A DNA stretch of 64,000 nt from Maricaulis sp965242785 (GCA_965242785.1 CBDETA010000004.1:1488001-1552000), one strand, 5' to 3'; positions 15,726 to 24,182 are shown, counted from the stretch's first letter. Translations and numbers: made by a program. Notes: generated by a model from the letters alone, not told the origin.

Positions 15726-16823
15726 TCACACATTGAACCGGAAATGCATCACATCGCCGTCCTTGACGATGTAGTCCTTGCCTTCCGCGCGCATCTTGCC
15801 GGCTTCCTTGGCCGCGCTTTCGCCGCCGCAGGCGACATAGTCGTCATAGGCGATGGTCTCGGCGCGGATGAAGCCCTTCTCGAAATCGCCGTGGATGACG
15901 CCGGCGGCCTGGGGCGCGGTCCAGCCTTCGCGGATCGTCCAGGCGCGGGCTTCCTTCGGACCGGCGGTGAAATAGGTCTGCAGGCCCAACAGCGTGTAGC
16001 CGGTGTGGATCAGGCGATCGAGACCGGCCTCTTCCAGACCCAGCGTTTCCAGGTATTCGGCCCGTTCCTCGTCTTCCAGCAGCGCCAGCTCGGCCTCGAT
16101 CTTGGCCGAGATCACCACCGCCTGGGCGCCTTCTTCCTCGGCCCGCTTCATCACGATGTCCGAATAGGCATTGCCGGTGGCCGCCGAATCTTCGTCGACA
16201 TTGGCGATGAACAGGACCGGTTTGGTGGTCAGAAGCTGCAGGCCGCGCCAGGCCTTGCGTTCTTCCTTGGGCACCTCGGCAAAACGCGCCGGCTTGCCAT
16301 TGTTCAGCTGTTCCTGGGCCAGCTCGATCAGGGCGATGGCGGCCTTGGCCTCCTTGTCACCCGACTTGGCCTTCTTCTCCAGATTGGCCCGGCGCTTGTC
16401 CAGGCTCTCCATGTCGGCCAGCATCAGCTCGGTCTCGACCGTCTCCAGATCGGCCAGCGGGTCGATCTTGTTGTTGACGTGGGTGATGTCGTCATCATCG
16501 AAACAGCGCAGCACATAGGCGATCGCATCGGTCTCGCGGATATTGGCCAGGAACTGGTTGCCCAGGCCTTCGCCCTTCGACGCCCCGGCGACCAGGCCGG
16601 CAATGTCGACGAAATTCATCCGCGCCGGGATCACTTCCTTGGAACCGGCAATCTCGGCCAGCTTCATCAGCCGCGGCTCGGGCACGGCCACATCACCGAC
16701 ATTCGGCTCGATCGTGCAGAAGGGATAGTTCGCAGCCTGCGCGGCCGCGGTCTGGGTGAGCGCGTTGAACAGGGTCGACTTGCCGACATTGGGCAGACCG
16801 ACGATGCCGCATTTGAATCCCAT
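15726..16823 (-). CDS. ychF: Redox-regulated ATPase YchF (Obg-family, OLA1-type)
   Basis: A 365-residue P-loop protein that prefers ATP over GTP and associates with ribosomes. The P loop GLPNVGKST is at residues 8-16, followed by the switch NFVDIAGLVAGASKGEGLGN, and the C terminus is the TGS domain ending GDVMHFRFNV. Length and sequence are those of the universally conserved YchF. It is a single gene ending next to the repeat element. Confidence 0.97.
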   Translation of the reverse strand: MGFKCGIVGLPNVGKSTLFNALTQTAAAQAANYPFCTIEPNVGDVAVPEPRLMKLAEIAGSKEVIPARMNFVDIAGLVAGASKGEGLGNQFLANIRETDAIAYVLRCFDDDDITHVNNKIDPLADLETVETELMLADMESLDKRRANLEKKAKSGDKEAKAAIALIELAQEQLNNGKPARFAEVPKEERKAWRGLQLLTTKPVLFIANVDEDSAATGNAYSDIVMKRAEEEGAQAVVISAKIEAELALLEDEERAEYLETLGLEEAGLDRLIHTGYTLLGLQTYFTAGPKEARAWTIREGWTAPQAAGVIHGDFEKGFIRAETIAYDDYVACGGESAAKEAGKMRAEGKDYIVKDGDVMHFRFNV

Positions 16824-16897
16824 GATGGATATCCCTTGATGCTGTGAGCGCGCCTTATAGGGAGAATGGCGCGCGGGGTCGATGGGCTTGTCAGTGC

Positions 16898-17791
16898 TCA
16901 GGCCCGGTAGCGCAAGGTATCGACCAGCAGCTTGAAGGCCGGGGAATAGTGCCGCCGCGTCGGATAGTAGAGGTGGTAACCGGGCAGGGGCGGCGTGGCA
17001 CGCTTGAGAACGTGGACGAGGTGGCCACGGACCAGATCGCCCTCGACCAGATCGAGCGGCAAATAGGCCAGGCCATGGCCGTCCAGTGCCGCATCGCGGA
17101 TCAGGTCCACCGTGTTGAAGACCAGGGAGCCATTGACCTGAAAGCGCGCCTCCTGGCCGTCGCGCAGCAGGCGCCAGGGGTTGACGGTTTCCGCAGACGG
17201 CAGGCGCAGATTGATACAGGCATGCTCAAGCACGTCGTCGGCCTGGCTTGGCCGGCCCCTCCGTTTGATATAGCCGGGCGAGCCGACGACCGCCATTTCG
17301 ATGTCCGGACTGATGCGCACCGCGATCATGTCCTTGGCGACCTGCTCACCGATCCGCACGCCGGCGTCGAAGCCACCGGACACCACATCGGTGAGGCTGT
17401 AGTCGGCGACGATTTCGACCGACAGGTTGGGGTGATCCGGCAACAGCTCGGACAGCGCCGGCAGGATCACGGTCTTGGCGGCGTGCTCGACCGAGGTGAT
17501 GCGGATCGTGCCGGACGGTTTGTCCCGGAGGGATCTGAGCTCGGTGAGGTTTTCATCCAGTTCGCGCAGCATCGGCTGGAGCGAGGCCAGGAGCCATTCA
17601 CCGTGTTCGGTCGGCGCGACGCTGCGTGTGGTGCGCGCCAGCAGGCGCACTTCCAGGCGTTCCTCCAGGCGGCGGATGATCTGGCTGAGGGCCGACTGGG
17701 TGATGCCCAGCTGGCGGGCGGCCCGGGTGAAGCTGCGGGTTTCGGCCACGGCAGCAAAAGCGGCCAGGTCGGCCACGTCTTCGCGTCTCAT
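16898..17791 (-). CDS. LysR-family transcriptional regulator
   Basis: The 297-residue protein has the LysR winged helix-turn-helix at about residues 5-62 (ADLAAFAAVAETRSFTRAA, then LGITQSALSQIIRRLEERL) and a type 2 periplasmic-binding-protein-like effector domain. It is transcribed divergently from two alpha/beta hydrolase genes across a 138-base gap, the standard arrangement for a LysR regulator and its target operon. The inducer is unknown. Confidence 0.93.
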   Translation of the reverse strand: MRREDVADLAAFAAVAETRSFTRAARQLGITQSALSQIIRRLEERLEVRLLARTTRSVAPTEHGEWLLASLQPMLRELDENLTELRSLRDKPSGTIRITSVEHAAKTVILPALSELLPDHPNLSVEIVADYSLTDVVSGGFDAGVRIGEQVAKDMIAVRISPDIEMAVVGSPGYIKRRGRPSQADDVLEHACINLRLPSAETVNPWRLLRDGQEARFQVNGSLVFNTVDLIRDAALDGHGLAYLPLDLVEGDLVRGHLVHVLKRATPPLPGYHLYYPTRRHYSPAFKLLVDTLRYRA

Positions 17792-17929
17792 TGATTAGCC
17801 TGTTACTTAATTCAATCAATTATTGCTCATAGATTTATAGCCATCCGAGGTCCATCTTTCCAGTCATGGCGGCGGCGATTGGAACCCGTCCCCCCGTGAT
17901 CCCGCGCCCGACATCTCAAGGAGGCTCTC
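17792..17929. promoter_or_regulatory. Divergent promoter region with candidate LysR box
   Basis: This gap is AT-rich next to the regulator start. It contains ATTGAT (17790-17795) and ATCAAT (17815-17820) as inverted halves and the motif AATT-N5-AATT (17809-17821), which could serve as LysR half-sites. A strong AAGGAGG ribosome binding site precedes the hydrolase start at 17930. Confidence 0.45.
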
Positions 17930-18874
17930 ATGAGCAAGATCAGCTTCACCAATTCGAACAATGCGGACATCAAACTGGCAGCGGTGCTGAACCTGCCGCC
18001 GAAATTCGACAAGTCGCGCATCTACCCGGCCATCGTGGTGTCCCACCCCGGCGGTGGCGTGAAGGAGCAGACGGCCGGCACCTATGCCCGGCTTCTGGCC
18101 GAACAGGGCTTCGTGACGATCGCCTATGACGCGTCCTATCAGGGCGAAAGCACCGGTTCGCCGCGGCAGCTGGAAAATCCGCACATCCGCACCGAGGATG
18201 TCAGCGCCGTCATCGATTACCTGACCACGCTGGCCTATGTCGACCAGACCCGCATCGGGGCGATGGGAATCTGCGCCGGTGCCGGATACACGGCCAATGC
18301 CGCCATCAATGACCGCCGCATCCGGTCCGTGGGCACGGTGTCGATGGTCAATATCGGCCAGATGTTCCGCAATGGCTGGGACAACAATGTGAAGGACGCC
18401 GACGCGCTGCCTTACATCCAGGCCGGTACGGATGCCCGTACCTCCGATGCAGCGGGCAATCCGGTTGCGACCATGCCGCTGGCGCCGCTCAACGAGGCCG
18501 ACGCCCCGAATGAGGAACTGCGCCAGGCCTGGGAATACTATCACACGCCGCGGGCCGAGCAGCCCACGGCACCGGGCTTTGCGACCGCCCGCAGCCTGAC
18601 CCAGATCATCACCTATGACGCCTTCTTCAAGGCCGAGGCCTTCCTGACCCAGCCTCTGCTGCTGATCGCCGGCAGCGTGGCCGGCAGCAAGTGGATGAGT
18701 GACGACCTGCTGGCGCGTGCGGCCAGCCGTGACAAGTCCATGCACGTCGTCCAGGGGGCCAATCACATGGATCTCTATGACGGCAAGGCCGAAGTCGCCG
18801 AAGCGGTGGAACACCTGACCGCCTTCTTCGAGCGGACGCTGGTCGCCGCCAAGATTGCCGAACCGGCCGAGTAG
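17930..18874 (+). CDS. Alpha/beta hydrolase with Cys nucleophile (YcjY/dienelactone hydrolase-like), copy 1
   Basis: A 314-residue hydrolase without signal peptide. The nucleophile elbow is GICAG (Cys115), so Cys replaces the usual Ser, as in dienelactone hydrolases. HPGGGVKEQTAG forms the oxyanion region; GANHMDLYD near the C terminus supplies the catalytic His. It is followed by a clear paralogue after 65 bases, and both are divergent from a LysR gene. The substrate is unknown. Related genes often respond to quinones or electrophiles, which is only an inference here. Confidence 0.85.
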   Translation: MSKISFTNSNNADIKLAAVLNLPPKFDKSRIYPAIVVSHPGGGVKEQTAGTYARLLAEQGFVTIAYDASYQGESTGSPRQLENPHIRTEDVSAVIDYLTTLAYVDQTRIGAMGICAGAGYTANAAINDRRIRSVGTVSMVNIGQMFRNGWDNNVKDADALPYIQAGTDARTSDAAGNPVATMPLAPLNEADAPNEELRQAWEYYHTPRAEQPTAPGFATARSLTQIITYDAFFKAEAFLTQPLLLIAGSVAGSKWMSDDLLARAASRDKSMHVVQGANHMDLYDGKAEVAEAVEHLTAFFERTLVAAKIAEPAE

Positions 18875-18939
18875 TCCCGATCAACATCCGGCAGCGCGCG
18901 TGCGCTGCCGGGGCCGATTCCAAGCCCAAAAGGTGAAAC

Positions 18940-19911
18940 ATGGAAAAGATCACATTCAAAAACCCGGACATGGCCTGGGACATTTCGGCCCTTGTCCTTC
19001 ATCCGCCGAAATTCGACCCGTCGGCGTCCTATCCCACAATCATCGCGGTACACCCGTTCGGCAGCTGCAAGGAGCAAACCTCCAGTGCGGTATACGGCCA
19101 GGCGCTGGCCCGGCAAGGCTTCGTGGTCATCGCTTTTGATGCCAGCTTCCAGGGCGAAAGCGGCGGCTCCCCGCGCTTCATCGAGGATCCGACGCAGCGG
19201 GTCGAGGACGTCAGCCGGGTCATCGATCATGCCGTCACCCTGCCCTATGTCGATGCTGACCGGATCGGCGTGCTGGGTGTGTGCGGCGGGGGTGGCTACG
19301 CCATCAATGCGAGCCTGACCGAAAAGCGGATCAAGGCGGTGGTCGGTGTCACGCCGGTCAATCTGGGGCGGTTGTTCCGCGAAGGCTTCAGCGAGTTCGA
19401 TCCCCTGGGCGCGCTGCAAGCAATGGCTGCCCAGCGCACGGCGGAAGCGCGTGGCGGTGTCCTGCAGGTCAATGAGCTGCTGCCGCCAAGCCCCGAGGCT
19501 GCCAGGTCGGCCGGTCTGACCGACCGCGATGTGTGCGAGGCGACCGACTACTACAAGACACCCCGCGGGCAGGAGCGGGGAGGCGCGACCCGGATGCTGT
19601 TCTCCCACGCGCAGAAAACCCTGGCCTGGGACGCGTTTGCACACGCCGAACTCCTGTTGACCCAACCGGTGATGACGGTCGTGGGGCGCAAGGTCGGGGC
19701 ATTCGGCGCCTACCGCGACGGTCTGGAGCTTTACGGCCGCGCCACCGCCTCGTCGGACCGCCAGCTGGTCGAGCTGGAGAACTGGTCTCACTACGAGCTC
19801 TACGACCACGAGGAAGCCGTCGCAGAGGCCCTTCAGCGTATTGTGCCCTTCTTCCAGTCCCATCTGGGAAGCGTGAACGTGCGCCAGCGGGAGCTTGAGG
19901 CGGCGGACTAG
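18940..19911 (+). CDS. Alpha/beta hydrolase with Cys nucleophile, copy 2
   Basis: A 323-residue paralogue of the preceding gene, aligning over the whole length: HPFGSCKEQTSSAVYGQALARQGFV matches the same region of copy 1, and the elbow is GVCGG (Cys115). The His segment is ENWSHYELYD. Relative to copy 1 it carries a small internal insertion around residues 160-185. The tandem pair probably arose by duplication and forms one transcription unit ending at a strong terminator. Confidence 0.85.
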   Translation: MEKITFKNPDMAWDISALVLHPPKFDPSASYPTIIAVHPFGSCKEQTSSAVYGQALARQGFVVIAFDASFQGESGGSPRFIEDPTQRVEDVSRVIDHAVTLPYVDADRIGVLGVCGGGGYAINASLTEKRIKAVVGVTPVNLGRLFREGFSEFDPLGALQAMAAQRTAEARGGVLQVNELLPPSPEAARSAGLTDRDVCEATDYYKTPRGQERGGATRMLFSHAQKTLAWDAFAHAELLLTQPVMTVVGRKVGAFGAYRDGLELYGRATASSDRQLVELENWSHYELYDHEEAVAEALQRIVPFFQSHLGSVNVRQRELEAAD

Positions 19912-19940
19912 TCCGCAGGCTTTTTCGTCCCGGAACAACA

Positions 19941-19973
19941 AGACCGCCAACCCGGCCCGGTTGGCGGTCTTTT
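19941..19973. terminator. Strong hairpin terminator after the hydrolase pair
   Basis: Perfect 12-bp stem AGACCGCCAACC (19941-19952) with GGTTGGCGGTCT (19959-19970), a six-base loop and TTT after it. It closes the hydrolase transcription unit. Confidence 0.9.
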
Positions 19974-19988
19974 CCTTGTCAGTAGGGG

Positions 19989-20040
19989 CGGACCTGCCTC
20001 CGGTCCGTACAGGGACAGGGGGGGCTCGGAGGCAGGTCCG
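19989..20040. terminator. Long inverted repeat downstream of the DM13 gene
   Basis: Perfect 14-bp arms CGGACCTGCCTCCG (19989-20002) and CGGAGGCAGGTCCG (20027-20040) around a 24-base loop, without a T run. It lies directly after the stop of the minus-strand DM13 gene and may end or stabilise that transcript. Confidence 0.5.
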
Positions 20041-20046
20041 GTGGGG

Positions 20047-20520
20047 CTACATGCCGTCCATGCTGTCCGGGTTGTCGGCGGACAGGTTGAGGGTTCCGGC
20101 ACCCCACAGCTTGGAAAAGCGTTCGCAGTGGATGACGATCGAGCGGAAGGCCGACAGGTCCAGATCGTCGGGCAGGCGGTACTGCGAGCCGCCGCGATGG
20201 GTCTCCAGCGCCGCCAGGAAATGGCCCTGCGTGGCATTGTCCGAGGTGACCGCCTCCGCCGCTTCGGTGGAGAGGAAGATTTTCAGATCCGGGGCGCGGC
20301 GGGTGCGGAAGTCCTCGGACAGGACGAGATAGCGGCCATCGGCGCGGGTCTCGATCTGCCAGGAGCCGCGGATGTCATATTCCTGGTTCTCGAACCCGCC
20401 CATGACGGTCGAGGCCATCATGCCGTGATCCATCTCCTGGGCGAAGGCCGGACTGGCCAGGGCGAGCAGGCAGGCGGAGACAAGGCCGGGAAACAGGCGA
20501 GTGGGGAGGGGACGTGTCAT
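20047..20520 (-). CDS. Exported DM13-domain protein
   Basis: A 157-residue protein with a signal peptide (to about residue 27, SPAFA). The rest matches a DM13 domain: FRTRRAPDLKIFLS near the middle and YRLPDDLDLSAFRSIVIHCERFSKLWGAG toward the C terminus, including the conserved Cys. DM13 domains are proposed to have redox or electron-transfer roles. The start at 20520 has a GGAG element six bases upstream; an upstream in-frame ATG lacks a signal peptide. It is a single gene. Confidence 0.8.
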   Translation of the reverse strand: MTRPLPTRLFPGLVSACLLALASPAFAQEMDHGMMASTVMGGFENQEYDIRGSWQIETRADGRYLVLSEDFRTRRAPDLKIFLSTEAAEAVTSDNATQGHFLAALETHRGGSQYRLPDDLDLSAFRSIVIHCERFSKLWGAGTLNLSADNPDSMDGM

Positions 20521-20659
20521 GCGAGGCTCCTGTGCGCGTTTTGACCCCGCCAGATGTGCGCCCCCACAACGCCCAACGCCAATCAACTCGCAACACGCCG
20601 CCGTGCCGCGGGGTCACTCTGGCGTGAGGGGGGAGCTTGCCTCATCCCATCCCACCCCA

Positions 20660-20870
20660 GCTCATATCCCCCTCTCCCTGGGGAGAGGGCCGGGGAGCGG
20701 GGGGACGGCGGGGTTGAGCCCGACTTGGCACCACCCTGCTTCGCAGCGCTTCGCGCTTTCACCCCTTCCGTTTCGCCGCTGCGCGGCGATCCCTTCGTCG
20801 CGTCGGACATGCCGCCGGCATGTCCTTGGGCTCCTCAGTCCCCATCAAGGGGAAGGATGGGCAGCTTAGA
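20660..20870. repeat. Dispersed intergenic repeat, family A (copy 2)
   Basis: Starts with CCCTCTCCCTGGGGAGAGGG, then GGGAGCGGGGGGACGGCGGGG and a TTGGCACCACC segment, an inner hairpin GCCGCTGCGCGGC, and ends CCCCATCAAGGGGAAGGATGG. It lies in a 703-base gap (20521-21223) that holds three different repeats and no supported gene. Confidence 0.65.
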
Positions 20871-20888
20871 TGCCCTTCCCCACCATAG

Positions 20889-21005
20889 TTCGCTTGCCGA
20901 GAGGGGCCGTATCCGGTTTTCCAGGTCAAGGGCGCCGGAGGCGCCGCTTCGCGGTTTCACCCTTGAGCTGGAAAACCGGATACGGCTGGCTGGCTGACAA
21001 GCGAA
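20889..21005. repeat. Long palindromic element, family B (copy 1)
   Basis: A 117-base element bounded by TTCGCTTG (20889-20896) and CAAGCGAA (20998-21005). Inside, CCGTATCCGGTTTTCCAG (20907-20924) is a perfect inverted copy of 20968-20985, and TCAAGGG/CCCTTGA extends the stem by seven pairs after one mismatch. A nearly identical element is at 24019-24136. It could fold into a very stable hairpin in DNA or RNA. Confidence 0.8.
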
Positions 21006-21059
21006 TTATGGATGTTTGCGAGCCGGGGCTCGCTGGCTCCACTCGACAGTCCTTTCTCC

Positions 21060-21147
21060 GATTGTCATCCCCGACGGATGCCCGGCCTTGAGCCGGGCGC
21101 AGATCGGGGACCCATGCCTGAGAAAGCGGGAGGCCGGGATGACAATC
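21060..21147. repeat. Dispersed repeat, family C (copy 1)
   Basis: Bounded by GATTGTCATCC (21060-21070) and its exact inverse GGATGACAATC (21137-21147). The inside contains CCCGGCCTTGAGCCGGG. Related elements are at 24183-24251 and 62493-62635. Confidence 0.65.
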
Positions 21148-21167
21148 GGGATGCTGAAAGGCGGAAC

Positions 21168-21198
21168 AGAAAAAGGGCGCCGCCATCCGGCCGCGCCC
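21168..21198 (-). terminator. Terminator of purC
   Basis: On the minus strand the inverted repeat GGGCGC...GCGCCC (21175-21180 with 21193-21198) is followed by a run of T (AAAAA on the plus strand at 21170-21174). It lies 26 bases after the purC stop codon. Confidence 0.6.
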
Positions 21199-21223
21199 CT
21201 GTTCCTGCCAGCGCTGAAGCGCT

Positions 21224-21985
21224 TTACTTCAGGCCTTCGCCATTGGCCGCAGCCTGGCCGTGTTCCTTCATGATGCCGAGGCGTTTGGCGACTTCGGCAT
21301 AGGCTTCGGTGACATTGCCCAGATCGCGGCGGAAGCGGTCCTTGTCGAGCTTTTCATTGCTCTCCATATCCCACAGGCGGCAGCTGTCCGGGCTGATCTC
21401 GTCGGCCAGCACGGTGCGCACCATGTCGCCTTCGTAATAGCGGCCGAATTCAAGCTTGAAGTCGACCAGGCGGATGCCGACGGCCGAGAAGACGCCGCAC
21501 AGATAGTCATTGATGCGCAGCGCCATGGCCATCATGTCGTCGATCTCCTGGGTCGAGGCCCAGTTGAAGGCGGTGATGTGCTCTTCCGACACCATCGGAT
21601 CGCCCAGCTCGTCCTTCTTGAAATAGTATTCGACGATCGAGCGCGGCAGCGGCTCGCCTTCCGGCACGCCCAGGCGGGTGGAGATCGAACCGGCGGCGAC
21701 ATTGCGCACCACCACTTCCAGCGGGATGATCTCGACCTGGCGCACCAGTTGCTCGCGCATGTTCAGGCGCTTGATGAAATGGGTCGGGATGCCGATCCGG
21801 CCCAGGCCCAGCATGATGTATTCGGAAATGCGGTTATTGAGGACGCCCTTGCCCTCCAGCGTCGCCTTCTTCTGGGCGTTGAAGGCGGTGGCGTCGTCCT
21901 TGAAATACTGCACCAGCGTGCCCGGCTCGGGGCCTTCATACAGGATCTTGGCCTTGCCTTCGTAGATCATCTTGCGGCGGGACAT
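21224..21985 (-). CDS. purC: Phosphoribosylaminoimidazole-succinocarboxamide synthase (SAICAR synthetase)
   Basis: Catalyses the ATP-dependent joining of CAIR and aspartate in purine biosynthesis. The N terminus (KMIYEGKAKILYEG), FNAQKKATLEGKGVLNNRISEYI and the C-terminal VDFKLEFGRYYEGDMV and DEISPDSCRLW segments are classic PurC motifs. Length 253 is normal. It is a single gene here, about 2.3 kb from purB, with a terminator-like hairpin in its leader. Confidence 0.97.
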   Translation of the reverse strand: MSRRKMIYEGKAKILYEGPEPGTLVQYFKDDATAFNAQKKATLEGKGVLNNRISEYIMLGLGRIGIPTHFIKRLNMREQLVRQVEIIPLEVVVRNVAAGSISTRLGVPEGEPLPRSIVEYYFKKDELGDPMVSEEHITAFNWASTQEIDDMMAMALRINDYLCGVFSAVGIRLVDFKLEFGRYYEGDMVRTVLADEISPDSCRLWDMESNEKLDKDRFRRDLGNVTEAYAEVAKRLGIMKEHGQAAANGEGLK

Positions 21986-22035
21986 GGGCGGACGCTCCGG
22001 CAGGTGGCCCGGGGCGGTCGAGGCCCGGGGCCGGT

Positions 22036-22075
22036 AAAAAGCGCGGCGCGGTCCGAATCGAGTTCCGGACCGCGC
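22036..22075 (-). promoter_or_regulatory. Terminator-like hairpin in the purC leader
   Basis: GCGCGGTCCG (22046-22055) pairs perfectly with CGGACCGCGC (22066-22075). On the minus strand the hairpin is followed ten bases later by TTTTT, about 50 bases upstream of the purC start. It could be an attenuator or the terminator of a short leader RNA; no known purine riboswitch sequence is recognisable. Confidence 0.4.
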
Positions 22076-22217
22076 ATCGAGGGGGGAAAATACGGGGTGA
22101 CGCGTCCCTCTGCAACGTCTTGCCGCGGTGGGGCACTGTGTTCAGCGTCAAAGATTGATTTAGCCTGCGCAGCAAGCTAGTCACAACGTCAAACAACCCA
22201 TCGCCAAGGAGGCACCC

Positions 22218-22541
22218 ATGTCGGGTCTGGACGATCGCGAAAAAGGCTATGAAAACAAGTTCGCGCACGATCAGGAGATCGAGTTCAAGGCGAATGCCCG
22301 CCGCAACAAGCTGTTGGGCCTGTGGGCTGCCGAACAGATGGGCCTGGACGGTGAAGCCGCTGCCGAATACGCCAAATCCGTCGTCGTCGCAGACTTCGAG
22401 GAAGCCGGCGATGACGACGTCTTCCGCAAGGTGCGCAAGGATTTCGATGCCAAGGGTGTCGAGATCTCCGACCACCTCCTGCGCAAGCAGATGGACGAAC
22501 TGCTCGCCACCGCGCGCCAGCAGATCCAGGCCCAGGGCTGA
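22218..22541 (+). CDS. DUF1476 protein, F1-ATPase inhibitor zeta subunit type
   Basis: A 107-residue helical protein starting MSGLDDREKGYENKFAHD. This is the alphaproteobacterial DUF1476 family, whose Paracoccus member is the zeta subunit that binds the F1-ATPase and blocks ATP hydrolysis through its N-terminal region. Length and sequence match along the whole protein. The ATG has an AAGGAGG element eight bases upstream. It is followed by a strong terminator, so it is monocistronic. Confidence 0.93.
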   Translation: MSGLDDREKGYENKFAHDQEIEFKANARRNKLLGLWAAEQMGLDGEAAAEYAKSVVVADFEEAGDDDVFRKVRKDFDAKGVEISDHLLRKQMDELLATARQQIQAQG

Positions 22542-22566
22542 TCACGCGCCCCATCGCGGAATGAAG

Positions 22567-22593
22567 AAGCCCCGGTCATGCCGGGGCTTTTTT
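22567..22593 (+). terminator. Terminator of the DUF1476 gene
   Basis: AAGCCCCGG (22567-22575) pairs with CCGGGGCTT (22581-22589); the T run extends to 22593. It lies 25 bases after the stop codon. Confidence 0.92.
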
Positions 22594-22625
22594 CTTGGGC
22601 GGGGTCAGCGCGGCCGCGCAGAGGC

Positions 22626-23093
22626 CTACCCTTCCACGCTCTCCAGCCGTTCCACCACGATCTGCCAGCGCTCCAGCGCCTCGCGGATTTCCGCGCGGCC
22701 ATAGCGCATGGTGATGATCTCGAAGACCTGGCCGCTGTCGCGGTCCATCAGGACTAGAAATCCGGTGGAGCCGGCAAACTGGTCATAAAGCGGCTCGATG
22801 CCTTCGGCGACGGCCAGGTCTCGCAGCCCGTCGCGTTCGCCCCAGGTGAAGTTGAAGCGGATCCAGTCGATCGGGGCGTTCTGGAATTCGGTGCGGACAT
22901 CATCGACGCGCGGCTCCAGGATGCGGCAGGCGGAACACCAGGACGAGCGGAACATCGCCGCGACAAGGCGCGGCTGTTCGGCCTGCCCGGAACCTGCTGG
23001 CTCCGTCGCGGCTGGCTCATCCCATGCGGCGCGCACGAAATTGGGGCCCAGGAAGAGGGCGAGGGCGGCAAGGATCAGGGCGGCGATACGCAT
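22626..23093 (-). CDS. Exported thioredoxin-like protein
   Basis: A 155-residue protein with an N-terminal signal or anchor segment (residues 1-22) and a thioredoxin-like domain. The redox motif is CSAC (Cys53-Cys56) in FRSSWCSACRILEP. It probably reduces or exchanges disulphides in the periplasm. The start at 23093 has GAGGAAAG eight bases upstream; the frame is open for ten more codons without a better site. The partner is unknown. Confidence 0.8.
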   Translation of the reverse strand: MRIAALILAALALFLGPNFVRAAWDEPAATEPAGSGQAEQPRLVAAMFRSSWCSACRILEPRVDDVRTEFQNAPIDWIRFNFTWGERDGLRDLAVAEGIEPLYDQFAGSTGFLVLMDRDSGQVFEIITMRYGRAEIREALERWQIVVERLESVEG

Positions 23094-23176
23094 GGACACT
23101 TTCCTCTTGGCGATGCCAGCCATCTAGGCCGATCCGGATCGGAGGTCAGCCCCCGGCGCGATCACGCCTGCGTCAG

Positions 23177-23737
23177 CTATTCCGCCGCATCCGGCCGGGA
23201 CAGGCCCGGCAGGCCGTCAATGCTGACCGCATTGGCCTCGTAGCGGCGGCCGCGCCATTCCTCCTCGCTGCGGTGGGCGTTGACGCGGACCAGCTGGTCG
23301 CGCTCGCCGGCGAAGTCGTAGAAGGGCACGCCCCAGCCGCAACTGTCCTGTATGCGGTCGATCTTCGCGGTGAAGACGGAGCGCGCCTTGGGAAAGTCCG
23401 GGAAGAGGGCGAGCTTGTCGGCAAAGCCCGGCTCGTCAAAAGACACGGCTTCTGCCCGGCCATAGAGGCGCAGGATGTTGGGCGCGCCCTCAAAAGCGCA
23501 GAACATGAAGGTGATGCGCCCGTTCTGGCGCACATGCGCCAGCGTCTCGATGCCCGAACCGCCCAGATCCAGATAGGCGACCTCATTGGGACCCAGGATG
23601 CGGAAACTGTCATAGCCCTTGGGCGACAGGTTCACATGCCCGTCGTCACCGGACGGGGCGGTGGCGACAAAGAACATCTTCTGCTTCTCGATGAAGGCGC
23701 GGATGCGGTCGTCGATATGGGGGTGTGTCTTGGCCAT
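23177..23737 (-). CDS. Pyridoxamine 5'-phosphate oxidase-like flavin-binding protein
   Basis: A 186-residue split-barrel protein. The N-terminal part (IEKQKMFFVATAPSGDDGHVNLSPKGYDSFRILGPNEVAYLDLGGSG) is typical of the PPOX-type flavoprotein group that binds FMN or F420, not of the true PdxH. The reaction is unknown. It lies 54 bases beyond the start region of the thioredoxin-like gene on the same strand, so they could share a promoter. Confidence 0.85.
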   Translation of the reverse strand: MAKTHPHIDDRIRAFIEKQKMFFVATAPSGDDGHVNLSPKGYDSFRILGPNEVAYLDLGGSGIETLAHVRQNGRITFMFCAFEGAPNILRLYGRAEAVSFDEPGFADKLALFPDFPKARSVFTAKIDRIQDSCGWGVPFYDFAGERDQLVRVNAHRSEEEWRGRRYEANAVSIDGLPGLSRPDAAE

Positions 23738-23812
23738 GGCGGAAGATTAGGCGGTGACCGGCCGGGCGCAACTTACAAATAGTCTCGCTTGTTCGCGCCC
23801 GGCACCAGCAGA

Positions 23813-23980
23813 GCTCCCTCTCCCCGGGGAGAGGGCTGGGGAGCGGGGGAATGACGAGGTTGAGCCTGACCTGGCACCACCGGGATTTCCCCCTCATCCG
23901 CCCCTTCGGGGCACCCTTCGTCGCGTCGGACAGTCCCCCGGACTGTCCTTTGGCTCCTCAGCCCCAGGGAGAAGGGGGAG
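23813..23980. repeat. Dispersed intergenic repeat, family A (copy 3)
   Basis: GCTCCCTCTCCCCGGGGAGAG, then the TGGCACCACCGGGATT segment, CCTCATCCGCCCCTTCGGGGC, and GTCGCGTCGGACAG...CTGTCC, ending in AGGGAGAAGGGGG. It shares the same order of blocks with copy 2. It lies in a 543-base gap (23738-24280) that contains only repeats. Confidence 0.65.
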
Positions 23981-24018
23981 TCTGGAGGGGGCACGTTTCG
24001 TGTCTCTCCACGCCATTG

Positions 24019-24136
24019 TTCGCTTGCCGAGAAGGGGCCGTATCCGGTTTTCCAGGTCAAGGGCGCCGCAGGCGCCGCTTCGCGGTTCCACCCTTGAGCT
24101 GGAAAACCGGATACGGCTGGCTGGCTGACAAGCGAA
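24019..24136. repeat. Long palindromic element, family B (copy 2)
   Basis: A 118-base near-identical copy of 20889-21005, with the same outer TTCGCTTG/CAAGCGAA ends and the same 18-bp inner arms. Only a few bases differ, mostly in the loop. Similarity continues a further 20 bases or so past the right end (GAGCCGGGGCTCGC). Confidence 0.8.
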
Positions 24137-24182
24137 TTATCGATGATTGCGAGCCGGGGCTCGCATGTCGGCAAATCTCATA

